Shown here one piece after another: positions 1 through 5,378 of a stretch of 6,862 nucleotides of DNA. The DNA is from Bacillota bacterium (GTDB lineage: Bacteria > Bacillota > Clostridia > Clostridiales > Clostridiaceae). The notes beneath the pieces were generated by a model, which saw only the letters and a program-made list of their open reading frames with translations, ran no database searches and was not told the origin of the DNA. The stretch lies in contig JAEXSY010000207.1 in assembly GCA_023440105.1 (NCBI GenBank), positions 1 to 6,862 on the forward strand. Reading direction: 5' to 3'. Every line of letters starts with the position of its first letter. Position 1 is the stretch's first letter. The position numbers were made by a program, and so were the translations under genes.

Positions 1-849
1 TTATCCTGGACAATGGCATGGCTTCCTCATGTCAAGGTCAGCATAAGAAGAATTAATGAGGTCTTAAGTTTAAAAAGTGATCACAGAGAGAAAGGATCTA
101 AAGAAGAGCTAACAGGGGACATTGAGCTCAGGAATGTTCATTTTAGCTATGGTGATGGAGAAGAAGAGGTATTAAAAAATATTAATATAACCATAAAGCA
201 AGGAGAAATTGTAGGAATAATTGGTGGTACAGGCAGTGGGAAGAGCACTGTAGCCAAGCTACTCATGGATTTTTATTCTCCAAAGAAAGGCGCCATTACC
301 CTTGGAGGTAGGAATTATGAAGCTTTAACACGAGAAGTAATAAGAGACAATATATCTATAGCTATACAGAAAAGCATGGTATTTAAAGGAACTATAGAGG
401 ATAACTTTAAGATGGGAAGAGAGGATGCCAGTAAAGAGGAGCTTATAGAGATAGCTGAAATTGCTCAGATTGATGATTTCATAGCAAGCCAGGAAGAAGG
501 CTTTAATTACTCCTTGGCCCAGGGGGGAGCAAATTTAAGTGGAGGACAAAAGCAGAGGATAAACATAGCTAGGGCCATAATAAAAAAAGCCTCGGTGTAT
601 ATCTTTGATGATAGCTTTTCAGCTCTGGATTATCTTACAGAGAGCAAGCTTAGGAGAGGCTTAAATCAATTTCTAAAAGGAAAAACACAGATTATAATTA
701 CTCAGAGGGCAGCCACAGCAATGCGCTGTGATATGGTCTATGTTATGGAAAGAGGAGAAATTGTAGGAAGTGGAGACCATAGCGAGCTTTTAGAAAACTG
801 TTCTATCTATAAAGAAATATATGACTCACAGCTAGGAGGGACTCGATGA
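1..849 (+). CDS. ABC exporter half-transporter, subunit 1 of a heterodimer (5'-truncated)
   Basis: This is the C-terminal part of an ATP-binding cassette exporter subunit. The frame is open back to base 1 (Leu-Ser-Trp-Thr before the Met at 13), so the gene starts outside the window and the Met at 13 is internal. Numbering from that Met, residues 1-20 are the end of the last membrane helix and the linker (RRINEVL), and an NBD follows. Walker A is GGTGSGKS (71-78), the Q-loop Gln is 119 and the signature LSGGQ is 175-179. Walker B ends FDD: Asp200 stands where the catalytic Glu is normally found, and the switch His is replaced by Gln231 (ITQRAAT). In heterodimeric exporters of the TM287/288 and BmrCD type this marks the subunit whose own ATP site is degenerate. 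It overlaps the next gene by 4 nt, which points to translational coupling. The substrate is unknown; multidrug or peptide export is typical of the family. Confidence 0.93.
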   Translation, partial: LSWTMAWLPHVKVSIRRINEVLSLKSDHREKGSKEELTGDIELRNVHFSYGDGEEEVLKNINITIKQGEIVGIIGGTGSGKSTVAKLLMDFYSPKKGAITLGGRNYEALTREVIRDNISIAIQKSMVFKGTIEDNFKMGREDASKEELIEIAEIAQIDDFIASQEEGFNYSLAQGGANLSGGQKQRINIARAIIKKASVYIFDDSFSALDYLTESKLRRGLNQFLKGKTQIIITQRAATAMRCDMVYVMERGEIVGSGDHSELLENCSIYKEIYDSQLGGTR

Positions 850-2615
850 AGAAGGATAGAAAAAAGTCTTTAGCTACCTTAATAAGAATTATTAAAAGCA
901 CCGGTGTAATAAAGGGCTGGCTTATTCTTAGCTCCTTGATAAGTATAATTGCTGTTGCCATAGCTCTGATTGCTCCTCAAATTCTAGGAATAATAACTGA
1001 GGAAATTTATGATTATTGGGCTGAGGGCTTATCTATAGATATGCCCTACATAATGTATCTGTCCTTTCTCCTAGGAGGAATATATATCTTATCCTCTCTA
1101 TGTGACCTAGCAGTTATGCTTATTATGAATAATGTAGTTTCAAGGCATTTTACTGCAAACCTAAGAATATCCATTAGTGAAAAAATAAAAAGACTACCTG
1201 TAGAGTTTGTGGATAAAACTCCTGTAGGAGAAGTTATTTCCAGGATGATGAATGACGTTTCAACCCTGGGGAATACAGTACACAACTTTTTAAATATAGT
1301 AATTAGTGGTGTTATTAAGCTCTTAGGAATTACCGTTATAATCTTTTTAATAAATCCCTATATGGCAGCTGCCATTGTTATCTTTATTCCCTTATCACTA
1401 CTTCTGTCCTCAAGGCTTGCTTCCTTAAGTGAAAAGCACTTTAACTCTTCAAGAAAGATAAATGGTGATATATATTCTTTAATGGAAGAGGATTTTACAG
1501 GCTTTGATACTATAAAAGCCTTTAATTTGGAGGAGAGTCAGAGAATAAAACAGGAGGAGCTCTGCAATAGGTTAAGGGACAAGCAGCAAAAAGGATATTT
1601 TTTAGCTGGAGTAGTTCAGCCTATAATCGCTTTAACTAATAATATTGCTTATATAGCAATCTGCATAATTGGAGGCTATCTGGCTCTCCAGGGAAGAACC
1701 ACCGTGGGTGATATAGTGGTTTTGATAGTGTATTCAAAGCAATTTGCTGGTCCTTTAGAAAGCATTGCCAATGGTTTAAGCATGATGCAGAATACCATAG
1801 CTTCAGCCAATAGGGTGTACAATCTTTTAGATAGGGAAGAAATGACCGTAGAAATTACTAGACAGCTCCCTAATACCAATGGCGAGATAGTTTTTGAGGA
1901 TGTAGCCTTCTCCTATGATAAGGATAAGCCTCTAATCAAAAATCTTAATTTTTCTGTGAAGCCAGGGCAAAAGGTTGCCATAGTAGGTCCTACCGGTGGA
2001 GGAAAAACTACCATAGTTAATCTTCTTATGCGCTTCTATGAGATAGATGGAGGCAGAATAACAATTGATGGGATGGATATTGCAGCATTAAATAGAGCTG
2101 ATTTAAGAGGGCTCTTCAGTATGGTGCTCCAGGATACCTGGCTCTTTAGTGGAAGTATTTTTGATAATATAGCCTATGGAAAAGAAAACGCCACCAAGGA
2201 AGAGGTAATAAGAGCTGCTAAGGAGGCTCATATTGATTATTTTATTAATACGCTACCTGAGGGCTATGACACTGTAATCAATGAAGAGTCCAACAATATA
2301 AGCAGTGGTCAAAAGCAGCTGTTAACCATAGCTAGAGCCTATCTAGCTAATAGGAGAATATTAATTCTAGATGAAGCCACGAGCAATGTAGATACAAGGA
2401 CTGAGATTTTAATACAGAACACCATGGATAAGCTCATGAAAAATCGTACTAGCTTCGTAATTGCCCATAGACTATCTACAATAGTTGATGCAGACATAAT
2501 TCTGGTAGTAAGGGATGGAAGTGTAGTGGAGCAGGGGACTCATGAGGAGCTTCTCCATAGAAATGGTTTTTATACTGAAATATATAATAGTCAGTATGAT
2601 CTTCTTACTAGCTAG
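846..2615 (+). CDS. ABC exporter half-transporter, subunit 2 (membrane domain plus NBD)
   Basis: This complete 589-residue half-transporter has the usual length for the family. An N-terminal six-helix membrane domain spans about 20-320, with hydrophobic stretches near 24-50, 66-95, 150-190 and 255-298, and the NBD spans about 345-585. Walker A is GPTGGGKT (381-388), the Q-loop Gln is 429, Walker B ILILDE gives catalytic Glu510, the D-loop is SNVD (513-516) and the switch His is 541 (IAHRLST). The signature is ISSGQ (485-489) rather than LSGGQ. With the upstream subunit's Asp/Gln substitutions, this predicts one degenerate ATP site (subunit 1 Walker motifs facing this signature) and one active site (this Walker A/B facing LSGGQ of subunit 1). 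The ATG shares ATGA with the upstream stop, with AGGAGGG at 834-840. The protein acts in the cytoplasmic membrane; the cargo cannot be told from sequence. Confidence 0.95.
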   Translation: MKKDRKKSLATLIRIIKSTGVIKGWLILSSLISIIAVAIALIAPQILGIITEEIYDYWAEGLSIDMPYIMYLSFLLGGIYILSSLCDLAVMLIMNNVVSRHFTANLRISISEKIKRLPVEFVDKTPVGEVISRMMNDVSTLGNTVHNFLNIVISGVIKLLGITVIIFLINPYMAAAIVIFIPLSLLLSSRLASLSEKHFNSSRKINGDIYSLMEEDFTGFDTIKAFNLEESQRIKQEELCNRLRDKQQKGYFLAGVVQPIIALTNNIAYIAICIIGGYLALQGRTTVGDIVVLIVYSKQFAGPLESIANGLSMMQNTIASANRVYNLLDREEMTVEITRQLPNTNGEIVFEDVAFSYDKDKPLIKNLNFSVKPGQKVAIVGPTGGGKTTIVNLLMRFYEIDGGRITIDGMDIAALNRADLRGLFSMVLQDTWLFSGSIFDNIAYGKENATKEEVIRAAKEAHIDYFINTLPEGYDTVINEESNNISSGQKQLLTIARAYLANRRILILDEATSNVDTRTEILIQNTMDKLMKNRTSFVIAHRLSTIVDADIILVVRDGSVVEQGTHEELLHRNGFYTEIYNSQYDLLTS

Positions 2616-2637
2616 GATTTTGTTCGAAATAGAATAT

Positions 2638-2675
2638 AAAAGTCCCTGATTTTTTATCAGAGACTTTTATTTTTA
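2638..2675. terminator. Bidirectional intrinsic terminator between convergent genes
   Basis: The arms 2638-2650 and 2656-2668 pair over 13 positions with a single C/A mismatch (2645/2661) around a five-T loop. On the plus strand a T-rich run follows to 2674; on the minus strand the stem ends in four U followed by an A/U-rich stretch. It lies 22 nt after the ABC exporter stop and 15 nt past the stop of the opposing membrane-protein gene, so it can serve both. Confidence 0.85.
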
Positions 2676-2682
2676 GTAATAA

Positions 2683-3090
2683 TTATGCATTCTTGCTTAA
2701 AAAGCTTTTCTTAAGTAAAAGCATAAGCCATATAAGTCCAAGACCCAAAAGGAAGTGACCAGTTCCTGCTATATGATTGAAGCCAGGAATGTCATTCCCC
2801 TGTACCTCTAGAACACCTCTGATAGCCATGGTAATGATTGTCCATAATAGTCCAAGGTTATAAAAATAAAGCCATTTAGTAAAATGCTTGTGCTCTGTAA
2901 GTCTTGAAGCAGCAGATGTTAAAAGTAATATTAGTAAGAATAAAAAGCCTAGGGTCAATATATGAGTATGAAGCCCAGAGAGCATAGTTGGTTCAGTAAA
3001 GGAACTAGCTTTGGTGAATTCTCTGTAAAAAATGCCCGCTAATAGTCCCAAGATTAGATATGAAAATGATGCAACATAAAGCTTTTTCAT
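2683..3090 (-). CDS. Small four-helix membrane protein, DUF2871 family
   Basis: This 135-residue integral membrane protein has four predicted helices at about 4-22, 42-62, 73-92 and 108-126. It has no separate signal peptide, and the short C-terminal tail (KKSFLSKNA) is basic. The sequence style (FYREFT near 21-26, then LHTHILTLG at 40-48, and GTGHFLLGLG at 109-118) is what I recall of DUF2871 proteins of Firmicutes; that assignment is from memory. His41, His43, His106 and His112 lie at or near membrane helices and could bind a metal or heme, which is inference only. The start is set by AAAGGAG about 8 nt before the ATG on the minus strand. It lies downstream of the flavodiiron gene on the same strand, but a strong terminator separates them, so cotranscription would need read-through; I found no clear promoter in the short gap. 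Function unknown. Confidence 0.75.
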   Translation of the reverse strand: MKKLYVASFSYLILGLLAGIFYREFTKASSFTEPTMLSGLHTHILTLGFLFLLILLLTSAASRLTEHKHFTKWLYFYNLGLLWTIITMAIRGVLEVQGNDIPGFNHIAGTGHFLLGLGLIWLMLLLKKSFLSKNA

Positions 3091-3134
3091 AAAAACACTC
3101 CTTTATAATTAATATTTCTTAGCCATTTTTAAAT

Positions 3135-3162
3135 AAAGGCCGATGAATTATCATCGGCCTTT
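3135..3162 (-). terminator. Intrinsic terminator of the flavodiiron protein gene
   Basis: A perfect 12-bp stem (3135-3146 with 3151-3162, core GGCCGATGA/TCATCGGCC) closes a four-base loop. On the minus strand it is followed by UUUAUUU-like sequence after the A/U end of the stem. It begins 5 nt beyond the fprA stop codon and lies upstream of the DUF2871 gene's ribosome binding site, so most fprA transcripts should end here. Confidence 0.88.
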
Positions 3163-3167
3163 TGTTG

Positions 3168-4370
3168 TTATTGAAGAGATTCGTATATTGCTTCGGCCAA
3201 GGAATCTAAGGCTTCTTCATCCTTCGGCTTAAGGGATGACTTCAATTGGAAGGGCTCACCTACTATTTCTGTATTCTTCATTTTCATCACTGCTTCCTTT
3301 AATGGTTTAACAGCATCTGGTATCCATGAGCTGTTTCCAATCAAGGAAACCTTTCTTCCTCTAAGATTTAGAAGAGCCATATCAGCAATTAAGGCTTCCA
3401 TGGGGAGATATACGCTATTGTTGTATAATGGAGCCCCAAAGACAATATTGCTGTATTTAAAGGCTTCAGAAATTATTGTTGATGGGGTAGTTTTAGACAC
3501 ATCATACATGTGCATGTCTTTAACGCCCTTTTGTGCCAATTTATTTGCTAGGACATTCATAGCATTTTCAGTGTTGTTATACATGGACGCATATATGAAC
3601 AGAACACTATTTACCTCTGGCTTATAGGTGCTCCAATGGTTGTATTTATCTATTGCAAATTCTAAGTCAGTTCTCCAGACCACACCATGAAGAGGACATA
3701 TCATTTTTATATCCATTGCTGCTAATTTTTTTAAAACAGCCTGTACCTGAGGACCGTATCTTCCAACGATATTAGTATAATATCTTCTAAAATCTACCAA
3801 GTACTCACCTTTATAGTCTATCTCGTCGTTGAAGAGATTACCTGCTAAGGCTCCGAAGGAACCGAAAGCATCGGCAGAGAATAGAACTTTTTCAGACTCC
3901 TCATAAGCCATCATAACCTCTGGCCAATGTACCATGGGTGCAAAGATAAATTTCAGGGTGTGGCTTCCTATGTTTAAGGTTTCTCCATCCTTTACTTCAA
4001 AATAACGATCTTTTGCATCAAAATCATAAAATTGTTCTATCATCTGGAAGGTTTTTTTGTTTCCAACAATTCGCATATTAGGAAATCTTCTTGTAAGTTC
4101 TTCTATGTTTGCACAGTGATCTGGCTCCATGTGGTTAACCACTAGGTAATCAATTTCTCTACCATCTAATACATGATATAGATTATCAAAAAATTGTTCT
4201 GTTATAGCGGAATCTACTGTGTCCATAAGTGTTACTTTTTCATCCATTATCAGATAAGAATTGTAAGCAACTCCGTTATCTAAAGGAAACATATTTTCAA
4301 ATAAGGCAATTCTTCTGTCATTACCGCCTACCCAGTGGATGGAAGGGGTAACTTTCTGTGTACAGTGCAT
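3168..4370 (-). CDS. fprA: Flavodiiron protein (A-type flavoprotein; O2 and/or NO reductase)
   Basis: This soluble cytoplasmic enzyme of anaerobes takes electrons, usually from rubredoxin, to reduce O2 to water and/or NO to N2O. Its 400 residues match the two-domain class A form. The N-terminal metallo-beta-lactamase-like domain (about 1-250) keeps every diiron ligand: His80, Glu82 and Asp84 in HMEPDH, His148 in HWPE, Asp167 in SADAFG and His228 in PLHG. The C-terminal flavodoxin domain (about 254-400) has the FMN phosphate loop ASMYNNTE (261-268), with Asn265 at a position often Gly, and later flavin-contact loops GAPLYNN and GNSSW. No rubredoxin or flavin reductase domain is fused, so a separate electron donor is needed. 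The start is supported by GAGGAGG (4377-4383, read on the minus strand) 6 nt before the ATG. A PerR/Fur-like dyad adjoins the ribosome binding site, and a terminator follows the gene. O2 versus NO preference cannot be read from sequence. Confidence 0.96.
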   Translation of the reverse strand: MHCTQKVTPSIHWVGGNDRRIALFENMFPLDNGVAYNSYLIMDEKVTLMDTVDSAITEQFFDNLYHVLDGREIDYLVVNHMEPDHCANIEELTRRFPNMRIVGNKKTFQMIEQFYDFDAKDRYFEVKDGETLNIGSHTLKFIFAPMVHWPEVMMAYEESEKVLFSADAFGSFGALAGNLFNDEIDYKGEYLVDFRRYYTNIVGRYGPQVQAVLKKLAAMDIKMICPLHGVVWRTDLEFAIDKYNHWSTYKPEVNSVLFIYASMYNNTENAMNVLANKLAQKGVKDMHMYDVSKTTPSTIISEAFKYSNIVFGAPLYNNSVYLPMEALIADMALLNLRGRKVSLIGNSSWIPDAVKPLKEAVMKMKNTEIVGEPFQLKSSLKPKDEEALDSLAEAIYESLQ

Positions 4371-4382
4371 AAAAATCCTCCT

Positions 4383-4404
4383 CTATAATAATTATCATTA
4401 TTAT
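4383..4404. promoter_or_regulatory. Putative PerR/Fur-family operator upstream of fprA
   Basis: The stretch 4385-4404 is a perfect inverted repeat with 8-bp arms (ATAATAAT / ATTATTAT) around TATC. Bases 4383-4397 match 12 of the 14 defined positions of the Bacillus-type PerR box TTATAAT-N-ATTATAA. Bases 4384-4402 match 15 of 19 positions of the classical Fur box. It sits directly upstream of the fprA Shine-Dalgarno sequence and just downstream of the likely start of transcription, a position suited to repression. PerR control of flavodiiron genes is known in Clostridium acetobutylicum. The surroundings are very A+T-rich, so chance similarity remains possible, and PerR cannot be told from Fur by eye. 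Confidence 0.5.
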
Positions 4405-4417
4405 TCCATTTAACTAT

Positions 4418-4446
4418 AGTATGTATTACTTATAACATTATATCAA
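4418..4446 (-). promoter_or_regulatory. Candidate fprA promoter
   Basis: On the minus strand TTGATA (4441-4446, 5 of 6 to the -35 consensus) is followed after 17 nt by CATACT (4418-4423, 4 of 6 to -10). Transcription would start near 4411 with a leader of about 40 nt, and the PerR/Fur-like dyad would lie just past the start. An overlapping alternative is an extended -10, TGATATAAT (4437-4445), with a poor -35, which would start near 4430. Either would drive fprA; which one is used cannot be decided from sequence. Confidence 0.4.
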
Positions 4447-4571
4447 GTTTATTTGACTATTATAAAAGATAGATTAAAAAATTCACAAACTATTCTTAAA
4501 AGAGTCTTCTTGAAATAATATTACAATCATTGGTACCTGTGCATTATCATTATAAAAACAAAACAAATTTA

Positions 4572-4611
4572 CATTTGATATTATATAATAATTGTTATCA
4601 ATTATCAAATG
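4572..4611. repeat. Nested inverted repeats with tandem TTATCAA
   Basis: Outer arms CATTTGATA (4572-4580) and TATCAAATG (4603-4611) pair perfectly over 9 bp across 22 nt. Inside lies a second perfect dyad, ATAATTG (4588-4594) and CAATTAT (4599-4605), with a four-base centre. Two direct TTATCAA copies abut at 4595-4608. The layout suggests a protein-binding site with several half-sites rather than a terminator, since no G+C-rich stem is present. No known operator is assigned; single TTGAT/ATCAA half-sites resemble Crp/Fnr sites, but the spacing does not fit. Confidence 0.5.
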
Positions 4612-4643
4612 AAATAAAGCTTTTTTTCAGAGTGTTAGCATTA

Positions 4644-4673
4644 TTGGCAAGGTTTTAAAAAAACTTTCATGAT
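4644..4673 (+). promoter_or_regulatory. Candidate promoter of the PfpI-family gene
   Basis: TTGGCA (4644-4649, 5 of 6 to -35) is followed after 18 nt by CATGAT (4668-4673, 4 of 6 to -10). Transcription would start near 4680, inside the 4671-4698 inverted repeat, leaving a leader of about 90 nt. A weaker alternative -10 is TATATA at 4716-4721, without a good -35. Both are by-eye matches in A+T-rich DNA. Confidence 0.3.
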
Positions 4674-4698
4674 AGTTAATAAAATCGTAATAACTATC
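4671..4698. repeat. Inverted repeat GATAGTTA-N12-TAACTATC, possible operator
   Basis: Perfect 8-bp arms at 4671-4678 and 4691-4698 are separated by 12 nt, putting the arm centres about two helical turns apart, as expected for a dimeric regulator. A third half-site, ATAGTTA, lies at 4723-4729. The left arm overlaps the candidate -10 of the PfpI-family gene. No regulator family is recognised. Confidence 0.4.
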
Positions 4699-4755
4699 TA
4701 AAAAAATAATGTTACTATATAAATAGTTAAGCAGCCATAAAATACTAAAATAGTA

Positions 4756-4764
4756 AAGGATGTG
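4756..4764 (+). promoter_or_regulatory. Ribosome binding site fixing the PfpI-family start
   Basis: AAGGATGTG is one mismatch from AAGGAGGTG and ends 6 nt before the ATG at 4771. The in-frame GTG at 4762 lies inside this Shine-Dalgarno sequence and cannot be the start that it serves. Confidence 0.75.
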
Positions 4765-4770
4765 GATAAT

Positions 4771-5280
4771 ATGAAAAAAATATTATGCTGTGTTGCAGAT
4801 ATATTTGAGGATCTAGAGCTCTGGTATCCTGTTATTAGATTAAGAGAAGAAGGCTATGAAGTGCTACTTGTAGGAGATGAAGCAGGGAAAACCTATAAAG
4901 GAAAGAATGGTGTCCCAGCAGTTTCTGACTTAGCCTTTAAGGATGTGAAAGCTGAGGATTATGAAGGACTATTAATCCCTGGTGGCTTTGCTCCAGATAA
5001 AATGAGAAGAATACCAGAGGCAAAGAAACTGGTTAAGGATATGGATGATGCCGGTAAGCCTATCGCTCAAATTTGCCATGCAGGTTGGCTTCCTATATCT
5101 GCAGGAATACTTAAAGGCCGAAGGGTGACAAGCGTTGATGCAATAAAGGATGATATGGTTAATGCTGGTGCTGATTGGGTAGATGAAGAGGTGGTAGTTG
5201 ATAGAAACCTTATCTCTTCAAGAACACCGAAGGATCTACCAGCTTTTGCAAAGGCTATAATCAAGGTGTTAAACAGTTAA
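4771..5280 (+). CDS. DJ-1/PfpI family protein (class I glutamine amidotransferase-like fold)
   Basis: This 169-residue single-domain cytoplasmic protein has the usual PfpI length. The nucleophile elbow is ICHAGW (101-106), giving Cys102 followed by His103. Glu13 in IFEDLE corresponds to the glutamate that pairs with the active cysteine in this family. The LLIPGG strand-turn (67-72) and the YKGKNG segment (42-47) also fit. Characterised relatives include PfpI peptidase of Pyrococcus, E. coli YhbO/YajL and Bacillus YraA/YfkM stress proteins; protease, glyoxalase and deglycase activities have been reported or argued for the family, so the reaction here is open. ATG at 4771 is chosen over an in-frame GTG 9 nt upstream because the Shine-Dalgarno sequence covers the GTG. 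It is divergent from fprA across 400 nt and has its own terminator, so it is probably monocistronic. A stress role is inference from family and neighbour. Confidence 0.92.
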   Translation: MKKILCCVADIFEDLELWYPVIRLREEGYEVLLVGDEAGKTYKGKNGVPAVSDLAFKDVKAEDYEGLLIPGGFAPDKMRRIPEAKKLVKDMDDAGKPIAQICHAGWLPISAGILKGRRVTSVDAIKDDMVNAGADWVDEEVVVDRNLISSRTPKDLPAFAKAIIKVLNS

Positions 5281-5294
5281 TTTTAAAAATTTAG

Positions 5295-5339
5295 AAGCTG
5301 TTGCTTAAGTAAAATAAAGCTTAAGCAGCAGCTTTTTTT
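5295..5339 (+). terminator. Intrinsic terminator after the PfpI-family gene
   Basis: A 15-bp stem (5295-5309 with 5320-5334), with a single G-U pair, closes a 10-base loop and runs into seven T (5333-5339). It starts 14 nt after the stop codon. It separates this gene from the polymerase gene downstream. Confidence 0.93.
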
Positions 5340-5349
5340 ATATTATAAT
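5321..5349 (+). promoter_or_regulatory. Candidate promoter of the Y-family polymerase gene
   Basis: A perfect -10 TATAAT (5344-5349) lies just past the terminator T-run. At 17-nt spacing the -35 position falls on TTAAGC (5321-5326), a weak 3 of 6 match inside the right arm of the terminator stem. The predicted leader is about 20-25 nt. I see no LexA/DinR-type box (GAAC-N4-GTTC) here, so SOS control is not supported. Confidence 0.4.
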
Positions 5350-5364
5350 GGATGTAGGTCATTT

Positions 5365-5372
5365 GAGGGGTG
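5365..5372 (+). promoter_or_regulatory. Ribosome binding site fixing the polymerase start
   Basis: GAGGGGTG resembles GAGGTG-type Shine-Dalgarno sequences and ends 6 nt before the ATG at 5379. An in-frame GTG at 5370 lies within it and is therefore an unlikely start. Confidence 0.65.
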
Positions 5373-5378
5373 AATAAG

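Larger units (their letters stand above)
4371..4770. other. A+T-rich divergent control region between fprA and the PfpI gene
   Basis: These 400 nt hold no credible gene: ATGs here open only very short frames without a Shine-Dalgarno sequence. They carry at least four dyads: 4385-4404, 4572-4611 (with a nested dyad at 4588-4605), 4610-4629 (9 of 10 positions symmetric around AAAGCTTT) and 4671-4698. TAACTAT or its complement occurs at 4411-4417, 4672-4678, 4691-4697 and 4723-4729. Promoter-like elements point both ways. I see no tRNA, riboswitch or small RNA with a recognisable fold. The region probably contains the regulated promoters of both flanking genes. Confidence 0.7.

Noticed and set aside
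1046..1285. Minus-strand open frame inside the ABC exporter gene
   Set aside because: It is antisense to a well-supported membrane domain, resembles no family and has no convincing ribosome binding site.
1676..1879. Second minus-strand open frame inside the ABC exporter gene
   Set aside because: It is a shadow of the membrane domain and linker coding sequence with no independent support.
3400..3627. Plus-strand open frame inside fprA
   Set aside because: It is antisense to the flavodoxin domain of a complete flavodiiron protein and has no family features.
4541..4597. Two further PerR-like matches (4541-4555 and 4583-4597, 11 of 14 positions each)
   Set aside because: Matches of this quality are expected by chance in such A+T-rich DNA, and neither is a clean dyad aligned with a promoter.
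4762..4770. GTG start three codons upstream for the PfpI-family protein
   Set aside because: The GTG lies within the Shine-Dalgarno sequence; ATG at 4771 has proper spacing and begins the family-typical MKKIL.
5067..5264. Minus-strand open frame inside the PfpI-family gene
   Set aside because: It is a shadow frame covering the conserved active-site coding region on the other strand.
5370..5378. GTG start three codons upstream for the polymerase
   Set aside because: The GTG overlaps the Shine-Dalgarno sequence; ATG at 5379 gives the usual short N-terminus before the first catalytic Asp.
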